Source: Thauera sp.
GTDB taxonomy: Bacteria > Pseudomonadota > Gammaproteobacteria > Burkholderiales > Rhodocyclaceae
Length of the DNA stretch: 64,000 bases
Direction of reading: 5' to 3'
Assembly (NCBI GenBank): GCA_024235615.1
Contig: JACKMB010000001.1
Location: 1,054,001-1,118,000, forward strand
Positions 1-10,180 of this stretch are shown in pieces (the first letter of the stretch is position 1; every line of letters begins with the position of its first letter). Position numbers and translations under genes: made by a program. The notes beneath the pieces are model-generated. The model saw only the letters and a program-made list of their open reading frames with translations. It ran no database searches and was not told where the DNA came from.

Positions 1-541
1 CCGGGATCACTGCGGCGACGAACAGGTCGCCGATGTTGGTCTGGGTCAGGATGCCGTAGATCATCAGGATGATGGACGGCGGGATGAGGATGCCGAGCGT
101 GCCGCCCGCGGCGATGGTGGCCGAGGCGAGCTGGTCCGAGTAACCGTAGCGCTTCATGCTCGGGTAGGCGACCTTCGACATGGTCGCCGCGGTGGCCAGG
201 CTCGAACCGCACACCGCACTGAAGCCGGCACAGGTGACCATGGTCGACAGCGCCAGCCCCCCGCGCACCGGTCCGAGGAAGGCGTTGGCGGCGCGGAACA
301 GGTCGTCGGAGATGCCCGAGCGAGCGAGGATGTTGCCCATCAGGATGAACATCGGCACCACTGCCAGTTCATACGAGAACACGGCTTCGGAGATCGTCAT
401 CGGCACCAGCGAGCGCGCAACGTCCCAGCCCATGACGATGCCGATGCCGGCGAGCGACACCGACAGCAGCGCGAAGGCGAGCGGCACGCGCAGGAAGGCC
501 AGCACCAGGACGGCCAGCAGGGAGAGAAGTCCGACGGTCAT
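1..541 (-). CDS. dctM: TRAP transporter large permease subunit DctM (partial)
   Basis: The first 180 residues are visible; the C-terminal part lies beyond the left edge. This is the large membrane subunit of a TRAP transporter, which uses an ion gradient to import a substrate handed over by a periplasmic binding protein. The start reads MTVGLLSLLAVL, and family-typical stretches follow: MFILMGNILARSG, GGLALSTMVTCAG and GGTLGILIPPS. Its ATG overlaps the dctQ stop by four bases (ATGA), which suggests translational coupling inside a dctP-dctQ-dctM operon. The substrate cannot be read from the permease. The upstream amidohydrolase hints at an acylated or amidated compound (inference). Confidence 0.93.
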   Translation of the reverse strand, partial: MTVGLLSLLAVLVLAFLRVPLAFALLSVSLAGIGIVMGWDVARSLVPMTISEAVFSYELAVVPMFILMGNILARSGISDDLFRAANAFLGPVRGGLALSTMVTCAGFSAVCGSSLATAATMSKVAYPSMKRYGYSDQLASATIAAGGTLGILIPPSIILMIYGILTQTNIGDLFVAAVIP

Positions 542-1035
542 TTGGCATGCTCCTCGGTGGCGTGGGGGTGCGAGGCGGGGGCGCCGAAACAGCCCAGCAG
601 CGCCGCCAGGGCGGACAGCAGCGAGGTGAAGGCGATGAAGGCATACATGCCGCTACGCGGAATCGACAGCGCCTGGCTGATCTCCTGGATCTGACCGGCC
701 TCGATCGCGGCGTTGAAGAACTCGTAGGCGATCAGCAGCAGCACAAGCGTCATCAGCAATGCAATCAGACGGTGCCACCATGCCATGCTCGGCTTCATCA
801 GGTACTTGTCGAACAGGTCCACTGCGAGGTGTCCGCGCGCGGCGGTCAGCAGCGGCAGGCCGCAGAACACCATGATCGCCATCAGGTGCTCGGTGGCGTC
901 GTGGGCACCGAAGACGGGGGTGCCGAACAGCCGGCGACCGATGACGTCGGCGAAGGTGAGCAGGACCATGCCCAGCAGCGTGAGGATGAGCAGCGACTCG
1001 ACGAGCTGGCGGATACGGGACAGATACGCGTCCAT
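538..1035 (-). CDS. dctQ: TRAP transporter small permease subunit DctQ
   Basis: Small four-helix subunit of the TRAP transporter, which partners DctM in the inner membrane. At about 165 residues it has the usual size, with hydrophobic segments near residues 15-35, 45-65, 85-105 and 125-150, and the family-typical GxPLL/AARGHLAVDLF region after the second helix. Two in-frame ATGs exist, at 1047 and 1035. I chose 1035 because a GGAGA ribosome site sits five bases before it, whereas the upstream ATG has none. The gene follows dctP with a short gap and overlaps dctM. Confidence 0.9.
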   Translation of the reverse strand: MDAYLSRIRQLVESLLILTLLGMVLLTFADVIGRRLFGTPVFGAHDATEHLMAIMVFCGLPLLTAARGHLAVDLFDKYLMKPSMAWWHRLIALLMTLVLLLIAYEFFNAAIEAGQIQEISQALSIPRSGMYAFIAFTSLLSALAALLGCFGAPASHPHATEEHAK

Positions 1036-1094
1036 GTGATTCTCCATGTGGGCGTGACCGGCCGGAGCCGGCCACTTCCCGGATCAGCGGGCGA

Positions 1095-2132
1095 TCACTT
1101 GCCGGCGTGGGCCTTGTAGCGCTGCTCGAAGAACTCGAGCATCTCCATCGGCTTGTCGACCCCGTAGCTCGGGCCTTCGGCCGCCCAGTCGGCGAGCATG
1201 CGCTGACGCACCGCGCCGATGCGCTCGAACAGCGCCTTCGAGGGCTCGCTGAAGTTGTGGCCCTCGCCGCGCAGCTTGGCCTCGCCGGCCTTGTTCTGGG
1301 CGTCGAAGCGCTGGCCCCACAGGCGCGACAGCTTCTCGCCCGACACGCTCATGATCGCCTTGCGGTCGGCCTCGGAGAGCTTGTTCCACTTGCCCTCGTT
1401 GATGGCGATGAAGAAGCTGGCGTCGTAGAAGCCGCCAGGGACGATGGTGTGGTGCTTGAGCTTGTCCTCGACGCGGAAGTTGATCACCGACTCGATGGTG
1501 TGCAGCGAGGCATCGACCACGCCGCTCTCGAGCAGCTCATAGGCCTTGGGGCCGGGGCCGGCGACCGGCACCGCGCCGAGGTCCTCGAGCAGGCGCTTCT
1601 GGATCGGGCCGCCCATGCGCACCTTCTGGTTCTTGAGGTCGTCGGGCTCGACGATGTTCTTGCTGCCGTGGTGGATCTGGCCGCCACCGAAGAGCCCGAC
1701 GCCGAGCATGACCACGCCCTCGAAGGCCGGCTTGCCGGCGAGGTATTTCTCGTAGGTCTCCCACAGCGCCAGCGAGGACGCCTCGGCGTTGGTGCCGGTG
1801 AAGGGCATCTCCGAGAACCACACGGCCTTGAAGCGATCGGGTTCGTAGGTGAAGTTGCCCCAGGTGATGTCGGCCACGCCCTTGCGCGCCAGTTCCCAAT
1901 GCTGGGCGGGACCACCGACCGGCTTGGGCAGGATGCGCACGTCGACACGGCCTTCGGTGACGCGCTTGACGTCCTCGATCCAGGGCTGGAAGACCTCGGG
2001 GGTGAGGAAGTGGGTGGGCGACACCCAGCTCGACATGTTCAGGGTGGTGGCGGCCTGGGCGGCGGGCAGGCCGGCGCCGGTGGCGAGGACGAAGCCAGCG
2101 GACAGGGTGGCGAAGAGCTTGCTGAGTTTCAT
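1095..2132 (-). CDS. dctP: TRAP transporter substrate-binding protein DctP
   Basis: Periplasmic binding protein of the TRAP system, 345 residues. A cleavable signal peptide ends near AAQA|ATTL (residue about 29). The mature protein begins LNMSSWVSPTHFLTPEVF and carries family features such as the region around KVRMGGPIQ and the helix after ELLESGVVDAS, which surrounds the ligand-binding arginine in this family. It heads the transporter operon and lies 20 bp after the M20 amidohydrolase, so all four genes are probably one transcript. Ligand unknown; family members bind carboxylates, including keto and amino-acid derivatives. Confidence 0.93.
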   Translation of the reverse strand: MKLSKLFATLSAGFVLATGAGLPAAQAATTLNMSSWVSPTHFLTPEVFQPWIEDVKRVTEGRVDVRILPKPVGGPAQHWELARKGVADITWGNFTYEPDRFKAVWFSEMPFTGTNAEASSLALWETYEKYLAGKPAFEGVVMLGVGLFGGGQIHHGSKNIVEPDDLKNQKVRMGGPIQKRLLEDLGAVPVAGPGPKAYELLESGVVDASLHTIESVINFRVEDKLKHHTIVPGGFYDASFFIAINEGKWNKLSEADRKAIMSVSGEKLSRLWGQRFDAQNKAGEAKLRGEGHNFSEPSKALFERIGAVRQRMLADWAAEGPSYGVDKPMEMLEFFEQRYKAHAGK

Positions 2133-2152
2133 GGTGTCTCCTTCAGGGGTAT

Positions 2153-3367
2153 TTAGTTTTGGAAGTACTGCTCGACCAGGCCGATCCACAGCCGGGCGCC
2201 CACCGCGAGGCAGGCATCGTTGAAATCGTAGTGCGGGTTGTGAACCATGCAGCCGCCGGCCCACTTGCCGTCGGCGTGGCCGTTGTCGCCATTGCCGACG
2301 AGCAGGTAGCTGCCGGGCACGCGCTCGAGCAGGAAGGCGAAGTCCTCGCTGCCCGTAAGGGGCTGGGCGTCGGCCACCACGTTCTCGGCGCCGAACAGCG
2401 CGCGCGCGACCTCGACCGCGAAGGCGGTGGGCTCGGCGGCGTTGATCAGCACCGGATAACCGCGCTCGTAGCGGATCTCGCTGGTGCAGCCGTAGGCGCG
2501 CGCCTGATGTTCGGCGAGTTCGCGGATACGATGCTCGATGAGGTCGCGCGCGCCGGGATCGAGCGCACGCACGCTGAGCTCGAGTTCGGCGGCCTCGCCG
2601 ATCACGTTGTAGGCCGAGCCCGCCTCGATGCGGCCGACGCTGATCACCGCGGCGTGGTTGGGATTGACGTTGCGGCCGATGATGGACTGCAGCCCGAGCA
2701 CGGTCGCCGCCGCCGGCAGGGTCGGATCGACCGCCATGTGGGGCATGCCGCCGTGCCCGCCGCGGCCGACGAAGCGGATCCCCACCTTGTCCGAGGAGGC
2801 CATGAAGGCGCCCGTGCGCACATGGACCTCGCCGACCGGAATGCCCGGGAAGTTGTGCATGCCGAAGATCGCATCGCAGGGAAAGCGCTCGAACAGGCCT
2901 TCGTCGAGCATGCGCCGCGCGCCGCCGCCGCCGCCGAGTTCCTCGGCCGGCTGGAAGATCAGCACCAGGGTACCGTTGCCCGGCAGCGCCCCGCTTTTCG
3001 CACGCGCGGCAAGCGCCTGGGCGGCACCGAGCAGCATCGCGGTGTGGCCGTCGTGGCCGCAGCCGTGCATCTTGCCGGGGACGGTGCTCGCCCACGGCAG
3101 GCCGGTCATCTCCTGCACCGGGATGGCGTCCATATCGGCGCGCAAGCCGATCGTGCGCCCGCTGCCGTCGCCCACGCGCAGCACGCCCACCACGCCGGTG
3201 ACGGCGATGCCGGTGTGCACCTCGTAGCCCCAGGCGCGCAGCCGCTCGGCGACCAGCGTGCTGGTGGCGTGCTCCTCGAAGCCGAGCTCGGGATGACGAT
3301 GGATGGCACGGCGCCAGGCCGTCATGCCCTCCACGTCCGGCTCGAACAGTACTGCAGCGTTCGTCAT
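2153..3367 (-). CDS. M20 family amidohydrolase (hippurate/aminoacylase type)
   Basis: Cytoplasmic metal-dependent hydrolase of the M20D type, which splits N-acyl amino acids or related amides. Seen: metal-site motif HGCGHDGH, the catalytic glutamate pair in FQPAEELGGG, the HNFPGIP loop, the dimerisation domain after VGRGGHGG, and late ligands in GSEDFAF and VHNPHYDFND. I start it at MTNAAVL because AGGAGAG precedes that ATG; the ATG at 3382 would place the ribosome site inside the coding region. It is the first gene of the TRAP operon and is divergent from a LysR gene. Exact substrate unknown (hippurate, N-acetyl amino acid, indole-acetyl amide or ureide are all possible). Confidence 0.88.
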   Translation of the reverse strand: MTNAAVLFEPDVEGMTAWRRAIHRHPELGFEEHATSTLVAERLRAWGYEVHTGIAVTGVVGVLRVGDGSGRTIGLRADMDAIPVQEMTGLPWASTVPGKMHGCGHDGHTAMLLGAAQALAARAKSGALPGNGTLVLIFQPAEELGGGGGARRMLDEGLFERFPCDAIFGMHNFPGIPVGEVHVRTGAFMASSDKVGIRFVGRGGHGGMPHMAVDPTLPAAATVLGLQSIIGRNVNPNHAAVISVGRIEAGSAYNVIGEAAELELSVRALDPGARDLIEHRIRELAEHQARAYGCTSEIRYERGYPVLINAAEPTAFAVEVARALFGAENVVADAQPLTGSEDFAFLLERVPGSYLLVGNGDNGHADGKWAGGCMVHNPHYDFNDACLAVGARLWIGLVEQYFQN

Positions 3368-3477
3368 CTGGCTCTCCTCCATAGAATTAGTTCATGTCCA
3401 GATATTAGAAACTTGCAGCTCACACCGTAAGGCGATATTTTTTCGTGGGTGACAACCCGAAGGGATCACGAAACAGC

Positions 3478-4383
3478 ATGAAGGACCACCAATTGCGTGC
3501 GCTCGTGCAAGTGGCGGAAAGCGGCTCGATCCGCGCCGCCGCGCGGGCGATGAACCTGAGTCAGAGCGCGCTCACCAAGGCCTTGCGAGAGCTCGAGGAG
3601 GACGTGGGCGCCGAACTGCTGCAGCGCAGCTACAAGGGCATCGGCTTCACGCCCGAGGGCTGCGCCCTGCTCGGCCGCGCCCGGCTGGTGCTGGCCACGC
3701 TGGAGCGTGCGCGCGAGGAGATCCGCCTGATGCGGGGCGGCGCTGGAGCGCACGTGAAGGTGGCGATCACCCCGCTGGTGTCCTCGACCGTACTCCCCGC
3801 CGTGCTCGCCGCCTATCGCCGCCTGCAGCCGGACGCCGCGCTCACCTTCGACGAGGGCCTGCTGGTGCAGGCGCTGCCCGGCCTGATCGAGGGCCGGATC
3901 GACTTCGCGATCGCGCTCGCCTCGCCGCAGGACCTGCCCTACGAGATCGAGTTCGAGACCCTCGCCGATATCGAGGCGGTGCCCTTCGCCCGCAGCACCC
4001 ACCCGCTGGCCGGCGCAAGCGACTGGGCGGCGCTCAGCGACGCCGACTGGGTACTCAACCTCAGTGCAGGCAGCCAGAGCATGAACCTGGTCGACTGGCT
4101 CGCGCACCGCGGCATCGCCCCGCCTCACCGCATCACCCACTGCTCCTCGCCCTTCCTGATCGTGGAGCTGGCGCGGCGCAACGACCTGCTCGGCTACGGC
4201 CCGAAGGTCCTGATCACCGACCCGCTCGTGGGCGCCGGGCTGCGCACGCTGGCGATCGAGCCACTGCCCCCGACGATGCCGCTGGGCCTGCTGAGCCTGC
4301 GCGGCGTGCCGCTCGGCAGCGCGGCGAAGAAGCTCGCCGAGCTGTTCCGCCGCGAGCTGCGGTCCCGCCTGCCCCGCCCCTGA
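3478..4383 (+). CDS. LysR family transcriptional regulator (next to TRAP/M20 operon)
   Basis: LysR-type regulator of 301 residues. The N-terminal winged helix-turn-helix is clear: LRALVQVAESGSIRAAARAM followed by NLSQSALTKALRELEEDVG. The C-terminal effector-binding domain spans about residues 90-300. It is divergent from the M20 amidohydrolase across about 110 bp, the classical LysR arrangement, so it most likely controls the M20-dctPQM operon in response to the imported compound. A GTG at 3445 in frame is a possible earlier start, but the ATG at 3478 aligns better with LysR N termini and has a weak AAGGGA upstream. Its end faces a second, convergent lysR gene. Confidence 0.88.
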   Translation: MKDHQLRALVQVAESGSIRAAARAMNLSQSALTKALRELEEDVGAELLQRSYKGIGFTPEGCALLGRARLVLATLERAREEIRLMRGGAGAHVKVAITPLVSSTVLPAVLAAYRRLQPDAALTFDEGLLVQALPGLIEGRIDFAIALASPQDLPYEIEFETLADIEAVPFARSTHPLAGASDWAALSDADWVLNLSAGSQSMNLVDWLAHRGIAPPHRITHCSSPFLIVELARRNDLLGYGPKVLITDPLVGAGLRTLAIEPLPPTMPLGLLSLRGVPLGSAAKKLAELFRRELRSRLPRP

Positions 4384-4394
4384 CACCGCGCGCC

Positions 4395-5300
4395 TCACTC
4401 CTCCCAGTACCCCGGCCGGTTGTAGCTCTCCCTGAGGTGCTCGATGAAGCGGCGCACCTTGGCCGGAAGGTAGCGTTGCTGAGGATAGACCGCCTGGATG
4501 TCGTAGCTCGGCACGGCGAACTCGTCGAGCACGGTGACCAGCTCGCCGCGCTTCAACTCGGCCTGGATCTCCCAGGTCGAGCGCCAGCCCACCCCCAGCC
4601 CCTGCTTCACCCAGCCGTACAGCAGCTCGCCGTCGTTGCAGGCGAGGTCGCCGTCGGCACGGACCGCGAACAGCCGCCCCTCGCGCTGGAAGGTCCAGCC
4701 GCGCTGCTGGCCGCCGGCGAGGTTGAAGGCGAGGCAGTTGTGGCGGGCGAGGTCCTCGGGCTGGCGCGGGATGCCGTGGCGCTCGAAGTAGTCGGGCGTG
4801 CCGCACACCACGCGGCGGTTGGGGAACAGGCGCAGCGCCACGTAGTTGGGGTCGGTGACCTCGCCGATGCGGATCGCCATGTCGTAGCCCTCGCGCACCA
4901 GGTCGACCACGCTGTCGGTGAAGTTGAAGGACATGCGCAGCTCCGGGTGCAGCGCCTTGAACGCGGTCGCGTGCGGGGCGACGTGGCGGCGACCGAAGGC
5001 CGCGGGCGCCGACACCACCAGGTGGCCGCGCACCAGGTCGCGCCCGGCGCCGACCGCGCGCTCGAGCTCGTCGAACTCGCGCAGCAGCGCGCGGCTCTGG
5101 TCGAGCAGCTGCTCGCCGAGCTCGGTCAGCGCCAGGCCGCGCGTCGAGCGGTGCATCAGCTTGACGCCGAGACGTTTCTCCAGCGCGTCGAGCCGCCGTC
5201 CCATGACCACCGGCGTGACGCCCTCGACCAGCGCCGCGCCGGCAAAGCTGCCCTTCTCGGCCACCAGCACGAAGCTGCGCAGCTCGGTGTGACGATCCAT
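4395..5300 (-). CDS. LysR family transcriptional regulator (divergent from gcl)
   Basis: LysR-type regulator of about 301 residues beginning MDRHTELRSF. The helix-turn-helix covers SFAGAALVEGVTPVVMGRRL; the ligand-binding half resembles the CrgA/DsdC-like group that ends with a short tail after FIEHLRESYNRPGYWEE. It is divergent from the glyoxylate carboligase operon, with palindromic sequence between them, so it is the likely regulator of gcl-hyi-glxR (inference). An in-frame ATG six codons earlier (5318) cannot be excluded. It is unlike the neighbouring LysR in sequence, so the two are not a recent duplication. Confidence 0.88.
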   Translation of the reverse strand: MDRHTELRSFVLVAEKGSFAGAALVEGVTPVVMGRRLDALEKRLGVKLMHRSTRGLALTELGEQLLDQSRALLREFDELERAVGAGRDLVRGHLVVSAPAAFGRRHVAPHATAFKALHPELRMSFNFTDSVVDLVREGYDMAIRIGEVTDPNYVALRLFPNRRVVCGTPDYFERHGIPRQPEDLARHNCLAFNLAGGQQRGWTFQREGRLFAVRADGDLACNDGELLYGWVKQGLGVGWRSTWEIQAELKRGELVTVLDEFAVPSYDIQAVYPQQRYLPAKVRRFIEHLRESYNRPGYWEE

Positions 5301-5342
5301 TCGCCTGCTCTCCGTCAAAGGGGCTAAAAGATACCTGGAAGA

Positions 5343-5428
5343 TATTCCGAATACGGATAAGCCCCATAAGCCGCCGCAAATACGGCGTCTTCTTCGCCTT
5401 TGTCTGCTTCAGCCGATACTTTAAGTAT
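5343..5428. promoter_or_regulatory. Possible LysR operator region between lysR and gcl
   Basis: Two small inverted repeats lie in the 223-bp divergent gap: TATTCCGAATA (5343-5353) and ATACTTTAAGTAT (5416-5428). Each has perfect arms around one central base, the size expected of LysR T-N11-A sites. The second lies about 95 bp before the gcl ATG. No strong sigma70 promoter could be fixed. Function is inferred from position only. Confidence 0.4.
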
Positions 5429-5523
5429 TGTCAGAACGGATTTCCACGCCCCTTCATCGCTCCCCGCCGGCTCCGTATGCTGCGTCCATCGAGTTCAACA
5501 ACATTCCCGACAGGAGACACAAG

Positions 5524-7299
<1,776 letters not shown>

Positions 7300-7373
7300 A
7301 CGCAGCGCGCGGGAGCGGCGCACCCGCCCCCGCAGGCCGCCCTCGACCGCAACTGAAAACCGGAGACACCGAC

Positions 7374-8153
7374 ATGCCGAAGTTCAACGCCAATCTCACC
7401 ATGCTGTTCAACGAAGTGCCCTTCCTCGACCGCTTCCAGGCGGCGGCGGGGGCCGGCTTCAAGGGCGTGGAGTTCCTCTTCCCCTACGCCTTCGACAAGG
7501 ATGCGATCGCGGAACGGCTCGACCAGCACGGCCTGGTGCAGGTGCTGCACAACCTGCCCGCGGGTGACTGGGACGCGGGCGAGCGCGGCATCGCCTGCCA
7601 TCCGGACCGCGTCGGCGAGTTCCGGGACGGGGTCGGGCGTGCCATCGAGTACGCGACCGCGCTTGGCTGCAAGCAGCTGAATTGCCTCGCCGGCATCGCC
7701 CCGGCCGGCGTGGATGCGGAGAAGGTGCACGCCACCTTCGTCGCCAACCTGCGCTTCGCCGCCGCCAGGCTGGAGGAAGCGGGCATCCGCCTGCTGGTCG
7801 AGCCGATCAACACCTTCGACATCCCGGGCTTCCACCTCAACCGCACCGCGCAGGCGATCGCGCTGATCGAGGAGGTCGGCTCGCCCAACCTGTGGCTGCA
7901 GCACGACGTCTATCACATGCAGCGCATGGAGGGCGAGCTCGCCAACACCATCGCCAGGCACCTGCCCAGGATCGCCCACATGCAGATCGCCGACACCCCG
8001 GGCCGCCACGAGCCGGGCACGGGCGAGATCAACTACGCCTGGCTGTTCCGCTTCATCGACCAGCTCGGCTACGACGGCTGGATCGGCTGCGAATACAAGC
8101 CCGCAGCCGGCACCCGCGAAGGCCTGGGCTGGATCGCGGCGCTCGCCGGCTGA
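7374..8153 (+). CDS. hyi: Hydroxypyruvate isomerase
   Basis: Interconverts tartronate semialdehyde and hydroxypyruvate, downstream of Gcl. A 259-residue TIM-barrel of the AP-endonuclease-2/xylose-isomerase-like fold, the normal length for Hyi. The opening NANLTMLFNEVPFLDRF is typical of the family, and metal-ligand candidates occur in LLVEPIN, LQHDVYH, HMQIAD and IGCEYKP. The start ATG follows CCGGAGACACCGAC. It lies 74 bp after gcl and is followed by a 223-bp gap filled by duplicated hairpin repeats before glxR. Confidence 0.94.
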   Translation: MPKFNANLTMLFNEVPFLDRFQAAAGAGFKGVEFLFPYAFDKDAIAERLDQHGLVQVLHNLPAGDWDAGERGIACHPDRVGEFRDGVGRAIEYATALGCKQLNCLAGIAPAGVDAEKVHATFVANLRFAAARLEEAGIRLLVEPINTFDIPGFHLNRTAQAIALIEEVGSPNLWLQHDVYHMQRMEGELANTIARHLPRIAHMQIADTPGRHEPGTGEINYAWLFRFIDQLGYDGWIGCEYKPAAGTREGLGWIAALAG

Positions 8154-8163
8154 GGGCGCCGTT

Positions 8164-8228
8164 CGCTCCTACATGAACCGGCGCGGCTTGCGGGACCCTG
8201 TAGGAGCGGCGGCAGCCGCGAATGGGAC
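8164..8228. repeat. 65-bp REP-like repeat, copy 1
   Basis: Identical over 65 bp to 8285-8349. It contains a perfect 9-bp inverted repeat, GCTCCTACA (8165-8173) and TGTAGGAGC (8199-8207), followed by GGCGGCAGCCGCGAA. The core TGTAGGAGC-GGC...CCGCGAA resembles extragenic palindromes of the Pseudomonas type, and related copies recur elsewhere in this window. It lies just after the hyi stop codon. Confidence 0.9.
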
Positions 8229-8284
8229 GGTGAGGTGGCGACGGGCGACATCGCGGTTCGACACGCCGCGTTCGCGCCTGCCGG

Positions 8285-8349
8285 CGCTCCTACATGAACC
8301 GGCGCGGCTTGCGGGACCCTGTAGGAGCGGCGGCAGCCGCGAATGGGAC
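8285..8349. repeat. 65-bp REP-like repeat, copy 2
   Basis: Second identical copy, 121 bp downstream of the first and in the same orientation, ending 27 bp before the glxR ATG. The 9-bp hairpin arms are at 8286-8294 and 8320-8328. The stretch between copies carries TTCGCGCCTGCCGGC, the other half of the same repeat family, so the whole block looks like an array of REP units inside an operon. Confidence 0.9.
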
Positions 8350-8376
8350 CTTTTTCTTCATCGAGGAGACAACAAC

Positions 8377-9261
8377 ATGGCAAACATCGGATTCATCGGC
8401 CTCGGCATCATGGGCACCCCCATGGCGGGCAACCTCATCAAGGGCGGGCACACCGTCTTCACCCACACCCGCGGCGAAACCCCCGCGGTGCTGCGCGAGG
8501 CCGGCGCCCAGCCATGCGCGAGCGGCGCCGAGGTCGCGCGCCAGGCCGACATCGTCATCACCATGGTGCCCGACACCCCGCACGTCGAGGACGTGCTGTT
8601 CAAGCCCGACGGCGTCGCCGCCGGGCTGTCGAAGGGCAAGGTCGTGGTCGACATGAGCTCGATCTCGCCGGTGGCCACCAAGGACTTCGCCCGCCGCATC
8701 AACGCGCTCGGCTGCGAATACCTCGACGCGCCGGTGTCGGGCGGCGAGGTCGGCGCCAAGGCGGCGACGCTCACCATCATGGTCGGCGGCAGCGAGGCGG
8801 CCTTCGACATGGTCAAGCCGATCTTCGAGCTGATGGGCAAGAACATCACCCTGGTGGGCGGCAACGGCGACGGCCAGATCACCAAGGTCGCCAACCAGAT
8901 CATCGTCGCACTCAACATCGAGGCGGTGGGCGAGGCCCTGTTGCTCGCCGCCAAGGCCGGCGCCGACCCCGCCAAGGTGCGCCAGGCGCTGATGGGCGGC
9001 TTCGCCAACTCGCGCATCCTCGAGGTGCACGGCGAGCGCATGGTCAAGCGCACCTTCGACCCGGGCTTTCGCATCGAGCTGCACCAGAAGGACCTCAACC
9101 TCGCGCTGACCACCGCGCGCCAGCTCGGCGTGTCGCTGCCCAACACCGCCACCGCGCAGGAGCTCTTCAACGCCTGCAGCGCGCACGGCGGTGCGAAGTG
9201 GGACCACTCGGGCATGGTGCGCGCGCTCGAGAAGATGGCCAACTTCGAGATCGGCCAGTAA
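8377..9261 (+). CDS. glxR: 2-hydroxy-3-oxopropionate reductase (tartronate semialdehyde reductase)
   Basis: NAD(P)H-dependent reductase converting tartronate semialdehyde to D-glycerate. It has 294 residues, normal for the 3-hydroxyisobutyrate dehydrogenase superfamily. Seen: N-terminal Rossmann motif GFIGLGIMGTPMAGNL, substrate-binding DAPVSGGEVGAK near residue 120, and the catalytic lysine in GQITKVANQ near residue 170. GAGGAGAC precedes the start. The stop codon overlaps the ribosome site of the next gene, which shows tight coupling to the DUF3830 gene. Its place after gcl and hyi fixes the reaction better than sequence alone. Confidence 0.95.
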   Translation: MANIGFIGLGIMGTPMAGNLIKGGHTVFTHTRGETPAVLREAGAQPCASGAEVARQADIVITMVPDTPHVEDVLFKPDGVAAGLSKGKVVVDMSSISPVATKDFARRINALGCEYLDAPVSGGEVGAKAATLTIMVGGSEAAFDMVKPIFELMGKNITLVGGNGDGQITKVANQIIVALNIEAVGEALLLAAKAGADPAKVRQALMGGFANSRILEVHGERMVKRTFDPGFRIELHQKDLNLALTTARQLGVSLPNTATAQELFNACSAHGGAKWDHSGMVRALEKMANFEIGQ

Positions 9262-9271
9262 GGAGGACGAC

Positions 9272-9694
9272 ATGCGCCATCTCGCCATCGACGTCGGCTC
9301 CTTCCGCTTCGTCGCCCGCATGGAGGAAGCCGCCGCGCCCAGGACCTGCGCCGCCTTCCTCGAGCTGCTGCCGTTCTCCAACCAGGTGATCCACTCGCGC
9401 TGGAGCGGCGAGGCGGTGTGGGTGCCGCTGGGCGAATTCGACACCGGGCTGGGCTTCGAGAACCACACCAGCCACCCCTCGCGCGGCGACCTCCTGCTCT
9501 ACCCGGGCGGCTTCTCCGAGACCGAGATCCTGTTCGCCTACGGCAGCAGCTGCTTCGCCAGCAAGATGGGCCAGCTCGCCGGCAACCACTTCCTCACCGT
9601 CGTCGAGGGCGCCGAGCAGCTCCACGAGATGGGCCGCACCGTGCTTTGGAAGGGCGCGCAGTGGATCCGCTTCACCGACCTCGGCGAGCGCTGA
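9272..9694 (+). CDS. DUF3830 family protein
   Basis: A 140-residue protein that I recognise as DUF3830, a family of small cyclophilin-like proteins with no settled function. Typical features: ARMEEAAAPRTCAAFLELLPF near the start and VIHSRWSGEAVWVPLG in the middle. AGGAGG sits directly on the glxR stop codon, so it is translated together with glxR. As known to me, DUF3830 genes often occur beside amidase/hydantoinase and TRAP genes, which fits the neighbourhood. No signal peptide or membrane segment is visible. Role in glyoxylate metabolism unknown. Confidence 0.8.
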   Translation: MRHLAIDVGSFRFVARMEEAAAPRTCAAFLELLPFSNQVIHSRWSGEAVWVPLGEFDTGLGFENHTSHPSRGDLLLYPGGFSETEILFAYGSSCFASKMGQLAGNHFLTVVEGAEQLHEMGRTVLWKGAQWIRFTDLGER

Positions 9695-9743
9695 GCGCGC
9701 CCTCGCCCACCCCACGAGAACGACAGAGAGACGGAGACCGTAG

Positions 9744-10163
9744 ATGATCCCCACCCACGCACTCACCCTGGCCGACGCCCGCGTCGCCGCCGCAGCCGCC
9801 GAGGCCGAGGCGCGCGCCAACGGCTGGGCGGTCAGCATCGCGATCTGCGATGCGGGCGGCCACGCCCTGTGGCTGCAACGCATGGACGGCGCGCCGCTGA
9901 TGAGCGCCATCGTCGCCCCCGAGAAGGCACGCACCTGCGTACTCAGTGGCAAGCCGAGCAAGGCCTTCGAGGACATGGTGAACAACGGCCGCTTCGCCGC
10001 GCTGGCGATGCCGGTGGTGCCGCTCGAAGGCGGCGAGCCGGTGGTGGTCGATGGCCGGGTGGTCGGCGCGGTGGGGGTCTCCGGCGTGAAGGCCGGCGAG
10101 GACGCCCGCGTCGCCCGCGCCGGGGTCGACGCCCTGCTCGCCTGCGCGCACACCCCCGCCTGA
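9744..10163 (+). CDS. GlcG/HbpS family protein
   Basis: A 139-residue protein of the GlcG/HbpS (heme-degrading, PduO-like) family. Seen: the opening LTLADARVAAAAAEAEARANGW, then VSIAICDAGGHALWLQRMDGAP and the GRVVGAVGVSG motif near the end, all family hallmarks. No signal peptide. GlcG members sit in glycolate/glyoxylate operons in many proteobacteria, and some HbpS members bind heme, but the catalytic role here is unknown. It lies between the DUF3830 gene and pyruvate kinase in the same transcript. Confidence 0.8.
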   Translation: MIPTHALTLADARVAAAAAEAEARANGWAVSIAICDAGGHALWLQRMDGAPLMSAIVAPEKARTCVLSGKPSKAFEDMVNNGRFAALAMPVVPLEGGEPVVVDGRVVGAVGVSGVKAGEDARVARAGVDALLACAHTPA

Positions 10164-10180
10164 ACCGCCGAGGACCCGAC

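Noticed and set aside
5372..5387. CGCCG-CAAATA-CGGCG hairpin as a terminator between lysR and gcl
   Set aside because: Five-base stem with a delayed T-rich stretch in a divergent gap where no transcript needs to end.
8164..8349. CRISPR array
   Set aside because: Only two copies of 65 bp with an internal hairpin, no further spacers and no cas genes in the window.
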